DNA of 64,000 nucleotides, from assembly GCF_000379825.1 (NCBI RefSeq), contig NZ_KB903819.1, positions 58,250 through 122,249 on the forward strand, read 5' to 3'. Under the pieces are notes generated by a model, which saw only the letters and a list, made by a program, of their open reading frames with translations, was not told where the DNA came from and searched no databases. Origin of the DNA: Longispora albida DSM 44784. Lineage in GTDB: Bacteria > Actinomycetota > Actinomycetes > Mycobacteriales > Micromonosporaceae. The translations under genes and the position numbers were made by a program. Positions 7,621-15,807 of this stretch are shown here, in pieces. Each line of letters begins with the position of its first letter. The stretch's first letter is position 1.

Positions 7621-8343
7621 ATGCGTACGACACTCCTCAGGCTGGCCCGGCCCGCTGGCGTGCTGATCTTCACCCTGCTGGCCGGCCTCGGGCTCGCGGT
7701 CGCCCCGGCCTCGGCGGCACCCGGGCACGCCGTCCAGAGCGTGACGCTCGACCAGACCGGCGGCTACGCCGGCGTGCGCCTGCGGTACACCGTGGACCGT
7801 AACGCGGCCACCGCCCAGGCCTCCGAGCTGCTCTCCCTCACCTCGACCCCGGCCTTCACGACGCTCGGCGACAGCTACCTGCCGGACGACCCGTGCTGCG
7901 ACCGGTTCACCTACGACCTCACCGTGCGGTACAAGAACGGTGTTGTGAAGACCGTGAGCACCATCGACGGTGGCGGCGCGCCGGCCATCCTGGAGCAGGC
8001 GATCAGCCTCGCGAAGGATGCCGGGACGGTGACCGACCTGGCCACCGCCGGCCCGACGCTGCTCTTCGTGGAGCTGCGGCCCGGGCAGGGCGCCCAGCCG
8101 GTGCAGTGGACGATCAGCTGCGCCACCGGCGAGACCTGCGCGAGCCTGACCCCGTCGGCCTACGCCGCACTGGCCCCGGTGCCGGCCGGCGCGGCCTGCA
8201 CCAGGATCTACGGCGGCCCGCAGACGGCCTGGCTGTTCGGCCTGTGGCAGGGCGAGTGGGTCAGCGCGTCCTTCAGCCGGGCCGACGGCTGCCAGCTCAG
8301 CCGGTGGGAACGGGCAGCCTCGCTGCTCACCCCGCCAGCGTGA
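7621..8343 (+). CDS. Secreted two-domain protease inhibitor: emfourin-like + SSI-like
   Basis: 240 residues with a signal peptide cleaved near ASA/APG (after residue 32). Residues about 37-135 match emfourin, the protealysin (M4) inhibitor fold: SVTLDQTGGYAGVRLRYTVD, the ASELLSL helix, DRFTYDLTVRYKNGV and GGGAPAILEQAISLA. Residues about 160-240 match the Streptomyces subtilisin inhibitor: Cys167, 173, 193 and 224 with the SSI-like 20- and 31-residue spacings, and a canonical loop C193-T-R-I196, predicting Arg195 as P1 and hence trypsin-like or basic specificity. Start ATG has AAAGGA upstream. The two heads would target metallo- and serine proteases in the extracellular space. An M4 protease is encoded at 60964-63576. 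The fusion is inferred from sequence patterns only. Confidence 0.75.
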   Translation: MRTTLLRLARPAGVLIFTLLAGLGLAVAPASAAPGHAVQSVTLDQTGGYAGVRLRYTVDRNAATAQASELLSLTSTPAFTTLGDSYLPDDPCCDRFTYDLTVRYKNGVVKTVSTIDGGGAPAILEQAISLAKDAGTVTDLATAGPTLLFVELRPGQGAQPVQWTISCATGETCASLTPSAYAALAPVPAGAACTRIYGGPQTAWLFGLWQGEWVSASFSRADGCQLSRWERAASLLTPPA

Positions 8344-8349
8344 CCTAGC

Positions 8350-8730
8350 TCAGTCCCGCCATTCGATGGCCGGGCAGCGGTCCATCACGACCGCCAGCCC
8401 GGCCGTCCGCGCGCGTTCCGCCGCCGCCTCGTCGATCACGCCGAGCTGGAGCCAGACGGCACGCGCGCCGATCCCGATCGCCTCGTCCACGTGCGCCCCC
8501 GCGTCCTCGGAACGGCGGAAGACGTCGACCACGTCCACGGGGACCGGGATCTCCGCGAGGCTGCGGTAGCCGGTCTGCCCGTGCACGGCCTCGCCGGCCG
8601 GGTTGACCGGGATCACCTGCTTGCCCTTGTCGAGCAGGAACCGGGCCACCCGGTACGCGGCACGCGAGGGGTTGCTCGTCAGGCCGACGACGGCCCAGGT
8701 CTTGAGTTCAAGGATCTCGGGGATCTCCAT
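8350..8730 (-). CDS. CoA-binding domain protein (YccU-like)
   Basis: 126 residues forming a single Rossmann-type CoA-binding domain: LKTWAVVGLTSNPSRAAYRVARFLLDKGKQVIPVNP at the N-terminus, SLAEIPVPVDVVDVFRRSE in the middle, and AIGIGARAVWLQLGVIDEAAA. The family resembles the ligand-binding part of succinyl-CoA synthetase alpha; stand-alone members are of unknown role. It lies downstream of the lipase gene on the same strand, with a strong hairpin (8746-8795) and a dispersed repeat (8802-8844) in between. Confidence 0.88.
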   Translation of the reverse strand: MEIPEILELKTWAVVGLTSNPSRAAYRVARFLLDKGKQVIPVNPAGEAVHGQTGYRSLAEIPVPVDVVDVFRRSEDAGAHVDEAIGIGARAVWLQLGVIDEAAAERARTAGLAVVMDRCPAIEWRD

Positions 8731-8745
8731 GAGCCTATTGTGCCG

Positions 8746-8795
8746 GGGTTGGATGGGCTGCCCCTCAGGCAGGTTCGGGGCAGCCCATCCAACCC
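8746..8795 (-). terminator. Strong intrinsic-type hairpin downstream of lipase
   Basis: Perfect 19-bp arms (8746-8764 and 8777-8795) around a 12-base loop, 55 bases after the lipase stop. No U-tract follows on the minus strand. It could alternatively attenuate read-through into the CoA-binding gene, whose ATG is 15 bases further on. Confidence 0.8.
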
Positions 8796-8801
8796 GTGCC
8801 C

Positions 8802-8844
8802 GGGGCCGTTACCCGCGCTACGTTTGCCGGCGGTTCACGGTCAG
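8802..8844 (-). repeat. 43-bp dispersed repeat, copy A
   Basis: About 84 percent identical (36 of 43 by eye) to the segment at 47453-47495. Read on the minus strand it goes from TGACCGTGAA through GCCGGCA and ACGT to AACGGCCCC. It lies 72-114 bases upstream of the CoA-binding protein start and in the same sense as that gene; copy B lies 64-106 bases upstream of the AAA-ATPase start, also in the sense of that gene. Function unknown. Confidence 0.7.
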
Positions 8845-8849
8845 AACTG

Positions 8850-9737
8850 TTAGCCGCAGTAGACCTGCGTGGCTCGGGCGGGGTCCAGGGCGTTGGTCAC
8901 GTGGTGCAGCGCTGTCGGGCTGAACGCGATGGCCACGTGCTCGGCCAGCGAGAAGATGCAGTTGTGCTGGATGACGACGTTGGTCACGCCGGGCCCGGCC
9001 AGGAACTGCGTCTCGTACGGCGTGACCACCTGGTCGTACCAGGTCGAGATCACCGTGTACCTGACCCCGGCCTGGGTGTCGCCGCCCGCGTTGAGCTGGG
9101 TGAGCGCGGCCGAGCCGGCGACCTGGTCCTTACAGGACGGGCAGGCAGAGTAGACCAGGTCGGCGATGCCCGGGAAGTAGGCCGCCAGGTTCGCGATGCC
9201 GGACAGCGTCGTGCCGTGGTTGCTCGGCGCGAGCGCGACGAGCTTGTCCACCTTGGCGGCCCCGCCGAGGAACTTCAGGTAGTACCGGGGCATCATCCCG
9301 CCCTGCGAGTGGCCCACGATGTCCACCTTGGCCGCGCCGGTCGACGCCCGGACCCGGTCGACGAAGGCCGCCAGCTCGCGGGCCGAGGACGCGATCGGCT
9401 GGAGCCCGCCGATCGGCAGGCCGATCCCCGTGCCGGTGGACGTCCAGCTGTCCGGGGTGAGGCCGTAGGTGAGGGCGTAGACGCAGTAGCCCTTGCTCTT
9501 CAGCAGCGGTGCCAGCGCCAGCCAGTTCTCGAACTGGTTGGCGAAGGTGCCGTGCACGAGCACCACCGGGTTGGGGTGGGCGGCGCTGGGCCTGCACGCC
9601 CAGTCGTTCGCGCCGGGCGGGTCGGAGACCTGGCTGCCGCCGCCGGACTCGGGGGCGGCGGCGGCAGGGGCCGCGAGCCCCGCCACGAGCATTGTGGCGG
9701 CGGCCAGCACGGCCATGACAGAGCGCAGAGCAGCCAC
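8850..9737 (-). CDS. Secreted triacylglycerol lipase / esterase (alpha/beta hydrolase)
   Basis: 295 residues with a Sec signal peptide (MAALRSVMAVLAAATMLVAGLAAPAAAAP, cleavage near residue 28). Mature features: oxyanion-hole region NPVVLVHGTFANQFENW (about 57-73), nucleophile elbow VDIVGHSQGG (about 140-149, GxSxG), a late catalytic His expected in the segment CIFSLAEHVAIAFSP, and paired cysteines (YSACPSCKD). This matches the actinobacterial secreted lipase family related to Streptomyces LipA/EstA. It hydrolyses ester lipids outside the cell. ATG has GGAGGTAAC upstream. Confidence 0.9.
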   Translation of the reverse strand: MAALRSVMAVLAAATMLVAGLAAPAAAAPESGGGSQVSDPPGANDWACRPSAAHPNPVVLVHGTFANQFENWLALAPLLKSKGYCVYALTYGLTPDSWTSTGTGIGLPIGGLQPIASSARELAAFVDRVRASTGAAKVDIVGHSQGGMMPRYYLKFLGGAAKVDKLVALAPSNHGTTLSGIANLAAYFPGIADLVYSACPSCKDQVAGSAALTQLNAGGDTQAGVRYTVISTWYDQVVTPYETQFLAGPGVTNVVIQHNCIFSLAEHVAIAFSPTALHHVTNALDPARATQVYCG

Positions 9738-9839
9738 TGTTACCTCCAGGCGATGCGCTGTTTACTGGTGGGTAACAGGATCGCCCCGCGACGGGCACCG
9801 GGGTCCTGGAAACGTCACCAGACCTGGAAGGCGGCAGTT

Positions 9840-11072
9840 GTGACCGGTGACAACAGGACACTGTGTATCGGCGGCAGGCCTCTGCTGGAGCGCTTCCTGG
9901 CCGCCGTGCCTGCCCTCACGTCCGAGATCCTCGCCGAGCTGGCCGCCGCCGTCCCGATGTACGGGCTGCTGCCGGCCGAGGAACTGTCCGGCGACATCGC
10001 CCGCGTCGTCGAACGTGGACTGCGCGCCTTCGGCGAGGTCCTCCGCAGCCGGGAACTCCCGCCCGTCACCGATCTGGCGGCGATCCGCGAGTCGGCGGCG
10101 CGGCGGGCGGAGGAAGGCGTGCCGATCGACGCGGTGATCGCCGCCTACCACGTCGGCGCCCGGATCAGCCTCGACCGGGTCTCCGCCGACGCGCTCCCCT
10201 CCGACGTCGGCGACCTGCGCGCCGTGCAGGGCCTGGTGCTCGGCTTCCTCCAGCGGACGACGGCAGCCGTGGCCGCCGGGTACCTCGACACGGCCAGCGG
10301 GGACGAGCACGCGGCCCGCCAGGCCCTGCTGGCAGCCCTGCTCGACGGGCTCATGATCGAACCGGCAGCCGAGCGGGCCGGGGTCAGGCTGCCGGGCGGG
10401 TACCTCGTGCTCAGCCTCGCGCTGACCGGCGGCACCGCAGTGCCGGACGGGGCCGGCGCGGAGATCGCGGGGGCCGGTGCGGAGATCGCGGCCCGGCGGC
10501 GGGTACGCAGGCTGCGGGTCGAGCTGACCCAGCTCACCGCCGAGCCGGTGCTGGCGATGCTCACGGCGGACGGCGGGCTGGCCCTGGTACCGGTGCCGGG
10601 GCCGGGCGACGAGGACGTGTGGCGGCGGTACGCGGGACTGCCGGCCAGGCTCGGCCAGGCGTGCGGCTGCGAGGTACTGGCCAGCGGCGTGCTGGCCGTG
10701 CCACGGCAGGTGGCCGAGGCCGCCCGGCTCGCGCGGGAGCTGCTCGCCGTCGCCAGGACCTTCGGCCGGGCCCCCGGCCTCTACCAGCTCACCGATCTCC
10801 TCCTCGAATACCAGCTCACCCGGCCGTCGGCGGCCCGCGACCAGCTCGCCGGGCTGCTGGACCCGCTCGACCCGGAGCTGCTGGGCACCCTGCGCGTCTA
10901 CGTCGCGACCGGCCTGAACCGGCAGCGCGCCGCCCGCCAGCTCCACCTGCACCCGAACACAGTGGACTACCGGCTGCGCAAGGTCGCCGCGCTGACGGGT
11001 CTCGACGCCACCCGCCCGGCCGAGCTGCCCAGGATCGCAGCCGCCCTGGCGGCCCGCGACGCCCTCTCCTGA
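9840..11072 (+). CDS. PucR-family transcriptional regulator
   Basis: 410 residues from GTG 9840, which follows GGAAGGCGG. The C-terminus has the PucR/CdaR HTH (TLRVYVATGLNRQRAARQLHLHPNTVDYRLRKVAALTGLD, about residues 355-395), and the N-terminal half is the all-helical RsbR-like/DUF region with the EEGVPIDAVIAAYHVGARI helix typical of this family in actinobacteria. Such proteins are usually activators of adjacent catabolic genes; here the neighbours are the divergent lipase and a downstream DUF4177-like gene, so the target is not evident. A direct repeat GAEIAGAGAEIA in the centre is a small expansion. Confidence 0.88.
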   Translation: MTGDNRTLCIGGRPLLERFLAAVPALTSEILAELAAAVPMYGLLPAEELSGDIARVVERGLRAFGEVLRSRELPPVTDLAAIRESAARRAEEGVPIDAVIAAYHVGARISLDRVSADALPSDVGDLRAVQGLVLGFLQRTTAAVAAGYLDTASGDEHAARQALLAALLDGLMIEPAAERAGVRLPGGYLVLSLALTGGTAVPDGAGAEIAGAGAEIAARRRVRRLRVELTQLTAEPVLAMLTADGGLALVPVPGPGDEDVWRRYAGLPARLGQACGCEVLASGVLAVPRQVAEAARLARELLAVARTFGRAPGLYQLTDLLLEYQLTRPSAARDQLAGLLDPLDPELLGTLRVYVATGLNRQRAARQLHLHPNTVDYRLRKVAALTGLDATRPAELPRIAAALAARDALS

Positions 11073-11136
11073 GCACCCTCCTCTGTGGACGGACCCCGGG
11101 GCCGCCCGGCTCGCACCGATAGGTCATGATGCTGGG

Positions 11137-11397
11137 ATGATCCGATGGGAATACGCCCGGCTGGAGTACCGCGCGACCGGTAACTTCGGCGGCGACCGTG
11201 ACCAGGACTGGCGAGCCGTCTTCGTGCACTCCCGTGGCGCGGAGAACTGGGGCACCGACGAGCGTTTCAACGACATCCCGCACCTCAACAAGGCTGGTGC
11301 GGCCGGCTGGGAGGCCTACGACCGCTCGCCGCGCATGATCGGCCAGCCGCTGCGCCTCCAGGTGGTCACCTACTCGATGCGCCGCCCGGTCGAGTAG
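11137..11397 (+). CDS. Small DUF4177-like protein
   Basis: 86 residues. The pattern (WEYARLEYRATG, then LNKAGAAGWEAYDRSP, then LQVVTYSMRRP) matches the DUF4177 type layout of an N-terminal beta strand, LNxxGxxGWE helix and a closing strand. Function of the family is unknown. CATGAT six bases before the ATG suggests a leaderless start. It stands alone between the PucR regulator and the kinase-like gene. Confidence 0.7.
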   Translation: MIRWEYARLEYRATGNFGGDRDQDWRAVFVHSRGAENWGTDERFNDIPHLNKAGAAGWEAYDRSPRMIGQPLRLQVVTYSMRRPVE

Positions 11398-11433
11398 CGC
11401 TAGGCTCTCCGTTCGGCTTCAGGCGGGGAGATC

Positions 11434-12411
11434 ATGACAAGAGCTTTCGCTGTACCCGGGGAACTGGCCGCCGTGGTCACGGCGGCCCTCGGCCCCGGCC
11501 GGGCCATCGCCGGAGCGCACCGCCTGCGCGGCGGCAGCAAGAAGGGCGTGTACCGGCTGGCACTCGCCGACGGGTCCACCGTGGTCCTGTACTCCTGGGG
11601 CGCGGACGAGAACTACTGGCCGGCCCGGGACGCCGGGAGCGAGCCGGGCCCGGCCGACCCGTTCGCCGATGCCTCGGGCCTCGACCTGTTCACGGCGGCC
11701 TCCGACCGGCTGCGCGCGCTCGGCGTGCGGGCACCAGCCGTGTACTTCACCGACGACACCCACGCCAGCTACCCGGCCGACCTGGCCATCGTGGAGGACG
11801 TACGCGGTGAGACGCTGGATTCCCGGCTCGCCGCCGACCCGGCCGGAGCCGGACCGGTGCTCGGCAGGCTCCGCGAAGCCCTCGCCCTGATGCGCGCCGA
11901 CACGAGTACCAGGATCGGCAAGCTCGCCCGCCCGGCAGCCGGGGGCGCCTGCCCGGACCTCGTGCTGCGCCGGGCGCTCGGCGACCTGGCGGAGGCTGCC
12001 CGCCGTACGAGCCGGATCGGGGAGGTGTCCGGCCAGGTGGCCGGCACGCTGCACGAGCTGGCCGCCGCCATCGGGCCGAGGAGTGAGCACAGCCTGGTTC
12101 ACGGCGAACTCGGCCCCGACCACGTCTTGGTCGGCCCGGACGGCGAGCCCGTGCTGATCGACATCGAGGGCCTGATGCACTTCGACGCCGAGTGGGAGCA
12201 CGCCTTCCTCCGGCTCCGGTTCGGCCAGCACTACCGGCACCTGGCCGTGCCCGGGCTCGACCCGGCCCGGATGGCCCTCTACTCCCTCGCTATGGACCTG
12301 TCGCTGGTGTCCGGCCCGCTCCGCCTCCTCGACGGCGACTTCCCTGACCGGGACTTCATGCTCGCCATCGCAGGCCACGCGACCGGCCGGGTGCTCGCCG
12401 CGCTCACGTAG
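11434..12411 (+). CDS. Aminoglycoside-phosphotransferase-fold protein with altered catalytic loop
   Basis: 325 residues with APH/choline-kinase architecture: an ATP-binding N-lobe (RLRGGSKKGVYRLALADGSTVVLYSW), hinge LAIVEDVRGETL, and a catalytic loop at about residue 226 that reads VHGELGPDHVLV followed by LIDIEG. Typical APH loops are HGDxxxxN with a DxD; here the catalytic Asp position is Glu and the Asn is His. The IDIEGLMHFDAEWEHAFLRLRF segment suggests a distinct actinobacterial subfamily. ATG follows GCGGGGAG. The substrate is unknown, and activity cannot be assumed. The downstream GNAT gene may be co-transcribed. Confidence 0.8.
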   Translation: MTRAFAVPGELAAVVTAALGPGRAIAGAHRLRGGSKKGVYRLALADGSTVVLYSWGADENYWPARDAGSEPGPADPFADASGLDLFTAASDRLRALGVRAPAVYFTDDTHASYPADLAIVEDVRGETLDSRLAADPAGAGPVLGRLREALALMRADTSTRIGKLARPAAGGACPDLVLRRALGDLAEAARRTSRIGEVSGQVAGTLHELAAAIGPRSEHSLVHGELGPDHVLVGPDGEPVLIDIEGLMHFDAEWEHAFLRLRFGQHYRHLAVPGLDPARMALYSLAMDLSLVSGPLRLLDGDFPDRDFMLAIAGHATGRVLAALT

Positions 12412-12420
12412 CCTTCCGGC

Positions 12421-12939
12421 ATGACGACCCTGATCCGCCCTGCGACCCCGAACGACGGCCCCGCGATCGGCCAGCTCAAGGCCCGGGCATGGCGCGCCGC
12501 CTACTCCAGCTTCATGCCCGCCGCGTACCTGGACGGGATCGATCCGGTGCGGGAGGGTGAGGCGTGGGGTGAGTACCTCGCGGAGATCCCGGCCGGGCAT
12601 CGGATGTGGATAGCCGAGGTGGACGGTGCCGTCGCCGGCTTCTGCCGCACGGGGCCGGCGGAGTCCGATCCCGACCTTGGTACCGGGGCGGGCGAGGTCT
12701 ACGGGCTCTACGTCGAGCCAGCGCTGATCGGTACCGGCCTCGGGCGCCTGCTGTTCGGCCACGGGGTTTCCGACCTGCGGGAACGTGGCCACGAGCCGGT
12801 CTGCGTGTACGCGTACGCCCCGAACGAGACAGCCATCCGCTTCTACGAGCGGGCCGGTTTCGCGGCCGACGGCGTGACGAAGACCGACGAGGGCGACGGT
12901 ACCGGCGTCGCGGAGGTCCGCCTGGTGGCGCGGCGGTAG
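12421..12939 (+). CDS. GNAT-family N-acetyltransferase
   Basis: 172 residues with the GNAT core: TLIRPATPNDGPAIGQLKARAW at the N-terminus, GFCRTGPAESDP, the acetyl-CoA pyrophosphate loop VEPALIGTGLGRLLFGHG, and APNETAIRFYERAGFAADGVTK near the C-terminus. The acceptor is unknown. The start has TAGCCT (12409-12414) 6 bases upstream, which also contains the stop codon of the preceding kinase-like gene. Confidence 0.9.
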   Translation: MTTLIRPATPNDGPAIGQLKARAWRAAYSSFMPAAYLDGIDPVREGEAWGEYLAEIPAGHRMWIAEVDGAVAGFCRTGPAESDPDLGTGAGEVYGLYVEPALIGTGLGRLLFGHGVSDLRERGHEPVCVYAYAPNETAIRFYERAGFAADGVTKTDEGDGTGVAEVRLVARR

Positions 12940-13146
12940 GGGTACGGCGTGCGGGGCTGCTGGAAGTGCGCAGTTTCCGCGCACGTTCGCGCATCGGTAC
13001 TGCTGAATGATCTTCGTTCCGAACACGCTCTGATCCGTTTCCGATCATTACCTGCGCGTTCATCCGCAGGCCATTGATGCTGGGCACTGGCGTTCATAGG
13101 CTCCGTGCGCTCCCCCGCCTGCCGTGACCCCCTCAGGAGCCCACCG

Positions 13147-15693
13147 ATGAAACGCCGTGACGTCCTCCGCGCCAGCGCCGCAGCGACAGCTGGCTTCGCC
13201 CTCCTCCCGCTCAGCCTCCGCGAGGCGCTCGCGGCCGCCGCCCCGACCGGCGGGCTGGAGGTGATCGAGCACGTCGTGATCCTGATGCAGGAGAACCGGT
13301 CCTTCGACCACTACTTCGGCACACTGTCCGGCGTGCGCGGCTTCGGCGACCCGGCGGCGATCAGCCTGCCCGGCGGCGCGCCCGTCTACCGGCAGCCGAA
13401 CGGCGGCAGCAACTACGTTCTGCCGTACCGGGTGGACGACCAGTTCATGGAGGGCACGCCGCACGGCTGGGGTGACGGGCACGCCGCCTGGAACAACGGC
13501 AGGCACGACCAGTGGGTACCGCAGAAGACCGTGCGGTCCATGACCTACATGGACCGGGCATCGCTGGGCTTCTACTACCAGCTCGCCGACGCCTTCACGA
13601 TCTGCGACAACTACCACTGCTCGGTGATGGGCGCGACGAACCCGAACCGGTTCTTCCTCTTCTCCGGCATGATCGGGAACGAGCCGGGCACCAGCACCCG
13701 TGCCACCGGCAACGACGCCTGGCAGAACCCAGGCCACACCGGCTACAGCTGGACCAGCTACGCGGAGCGCCTGGAGTCCGCAGGCCGGAGCTGGCGGGTC
13801 TACCAGGAGTGGGACAACTACGGCGACAACTCACTCGACTACTTCGCGAGCTTCCTCGCTGTCGGCCGCAAGGCGCTGTCGAAGACGAAGGACTCGGCCG
13901 GCAACCCGTACCAGAAGCTGGAGTACTTCTTCTACGCCGTGCAGGCCGCGACGGCCGCCCAGCAGACTGTCCTGCTCCAGCAGCTCGCCGACGGCGTGGC
14001 AACCCTGACCGCCGCCGAGCGCAGCCTCTACGACCGGGGGCTCGCCCGGCAGCGGCCCGGCCAGCTCGCCTCGGCGTTCACCGCCGACGTGAACGCGGGG
14101 CGGCTGCCGGCCGTGTCGTGGATCGTCGCACCCGAGTACCAGAGCGAGCATCCCGACTGGGGGCCCGGCACGGGTGCCGCGCTCGTCAAGCAGATCCTCG
14201 ACGCGCTGGCCTCGAACACCGCCGTGTGGAACAAGACCCTGTTCATCCTGAACTACGACGAGAACGACGGCTTCTTCGACCACGTACCGCCGCCGGCCCC
14301 GCCCGTGTCTGCGGCGGACGGCCTGTCGACAGCCACGACGGCGACGGAGCTGGTCGGCACGGCACCGATCGGCCTGGGCATCCGGGTACCGATGATGGTC
14401 GTGTCGCCGTGGAGCCGTGGCGGCAAGGTGTGCTCGCAGGTCTTCGACCACACGTCCGTGCTCCAGTTCCTGGAGAAGTGGTCGGGGATCGCGGAGCCGA
14501 ACATCTCGCCGTGGCGGCGGACCGTCTGCGGCGACCTCACGTCGGCGATCGACACGACGACCGCCGACGCCACGTACCCGGCGCTCAGCACGCCAGCGCT
14601 GACGACCGGCCCACGGCACACGACGCCGAAGCCGCCGGCCAGCCAGGCCATGCCGGTACAGGAGCCGGGTGTCCGGCCGTCGCGCCCGCTGCCGTACAAC
14701 CTGACGGTGTCGACCCGCGTGGCCGCCGACAAGCTGTGGATCGACTTCGTCAACACCGGGACGGCCGGCGCGCACTTCTACGTGTACGCCAACGCCTTCC
14801 GGACCGACGGGCCGTGGCGGTACACAGTGGAGGGTGGCAAGACGCTGTCCGACTCGTGGGTCGCTGGCACGCCGGCCGGGGCCTACGACCTGACGGTCAA
14901 CGGGCCCAACGGCTTCATCCGCCGGTTCGCCGGCAACCGGGTCACCGCGACGACGACCGGCAACGCGAATCCGGAGGCCACACTCCGGTACGCCCCGGCC
15001 GACGGCAGGGTCTGGGTGAAGATGACCAACACGGGGTCGAAGGCCTGCACGTTCACCGTCAGGGCCGGCAACCGGCCGGGCGGGCCGTGGACGTACCCGG
15101 TGGCGGCCGGCGCGTCCTCCGAGGACTACTTCACCGTCGGGTACGGGCTGACGGGCTGGTACGACCTCACGGTCACCGCAGACACGACCGACGGCTTCGT
15201 GCGGCGGTTCGTCGGGCACATGGAGTCCGGTACCGAGGGCAAGAGCGACCCGATCATGGGTTCCGCGCCGATGACGTGCACCGTGGCCCGCGCCGACAGC
15301 CAGGAACTCGTCGGCGAGAACGGTGCTGCGGCCAACGCCGTCGACGGGTCGGCGACGACGATCTGGCACACGAAGTGGTACGGCGGCTCCGACCCGCTCC
15401 CCCACGAGATCGACCTCGACCTCGGCCGGGTGCGCACGGTCACCGGCCTGCGGTACCTGCCCCGCCAGACCGGCGTCAACGGCCGGATCGGCAGCTACGA
15501 GGTGTACGTGAGCACGGACGGCGTCGCCTGGGGCTCGCCCGTCGCCACGGGTACCCTCGCCGACGACGCCACCCTCAAGACGATCCGGTGCTGGCCCAGC
15601 CAGGCCCGGTATGTCCGGCTCCGCGCGCTCACCGAGGCCGGCGGCCGGGGGCCGTGGACCTCGGCGGCCCAGATCGTCCCGCTGGGCTGGTAA
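13147..15693 (+). CDS. Tat-exported phospholipase C with C-terminal discoidin-like domain
   Basis: 848 residues. The N-terminus is a Tat signal (MKRRDVLRASAAATAG). The alkaline-phosphatase-superfamily domain starts with EHVVILMQENRSFDHYFGTLSGVRGF (about residues 41-66), the hallmark of non-haemolytic PlcN/acid phosphatase AcpA-type enzymes, and includes NYDENDGFFDHVPPP and VVSPWSRGGKVCSQVFDHTSVLQFLE. Two PLC C-terminal beta domains follow (about 515-700). The last 140 residues resemble an F5/8 type C (discoidin/CBM32) module (AVDGSATTIWHTKWYGG, then EIDLDLGRVRTVTGLRYLP). It hydrolyses phosphatidylcholine-type lipids outside the cell, freeing phosphate-bearing head groups. ATG has AGGAG 7 bases upstream. 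No clear operon partner; an IR terminator follows. Confidence 0.9.
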   Translation: MKRRDVLRASAAATAGFALLPLSLREALAAAAPTGGLEVIEHVVILMQENRSFDHYFGTLSGVRGFGDPAAISLPGGAPVYRQPNGGSNYVLPYRVDDQFMEGTPHGWGDGHAAWNNGRHDQWVPQKTVRSMTYMDRASLGFYYQLADAFTICDNYHCSVMGATNPNRFFLFSGMIGNEPGTSTRATGNDAWQNPGHTGYSWTSYAERLESAGRSWRVYQEWDNYGDNSLDYFASFLAVGRKALSKTKDSAGNPYQKLEYFFYAVQAATAAQQTVLLQQLADGVATLTAAERSLYDRGLARQRPGQLASAFTADVNAGRLPAVSWIVAPEYQSEHPDWGPGTGAALVKQILDALASNTAVWNKTLFILNYDENDGFFDHVPPPAPPVSAADGLSTATTATELVGTAPIGLGIRVPMMVVSPWSRGGKVCSQVFDHTSVLQFLEKWSGIAEPNISPWRRTVCGDLTSAIDTTTADATYPALSTPALTTGPRHTTPKPPASQAMPVQEPGVRPSRPLPYNLTVSTRVAADKLWIDFVNTGTAGAHFYVYANAFRTDGPWRYTVEGGKTLSDSWVAGTPAGAYDLTVNGPNGFIRRFAGNRVTATTTGNANPEATLRYAPADGRVWVKMTNTGSKACTFTVRAGNRPGGPWTYPVAAGASSEDYFTVGYGLTGWYDLTVTADTTDGFVRRFVGHMESGTEGKSDPIMGSAPMTCTVARADSQELVGENGAAANAVDGSATTIWHTKWYGGSDPLPHEIDLDLGRVRTVTGLRYLPRQTGVNGRIGSYEVYVSTDGVAWGSPVATGTLADDATLKTIRCWPSQARYVRLRALTEAGGRGPWTSAAQIVPLGW

Positions 15694-15711
15694 CCACTCG
15701 GCCGCACCGGG

Positions 15712-15751
15712 ATCGGTGCCCGCCCGCCGTGCCGTGCGGGCAGGCACCGAT
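15712..15751 (+). terminator. Hairpin terminator after phospholipase C
   Basis: ATCGGTGCC-CGCCCGC (15712-15727) pairs with GCGGGCA-GGCACCGAT (15736-15751), about 18 bases after the stop. GC-rich stem, weak T content afterwards. Confidence 0.75.
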
Positions 15752-15807
15752 TCCGTGGAGCTGGCGTTCGCTCCCATAAATGATCATGGAAGCGCTAGCA
15801 TCTCGGC

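Noticed and set aside
13058..13102. GTTCAT(C/A) repeats like PHO boxes upstream of phospholipase C
   Set aside because: Two GTTCAT copies occur 34 bases apart rather than in the 11-base phased tandem array expected for PhoP; too weak to call.
13512..15779. Alternative long frames in phospholipase C, both strands
   Set aside because: Out of phase with the clear PLC/F5-8C protein and rich in Arg/Gly/Pro.
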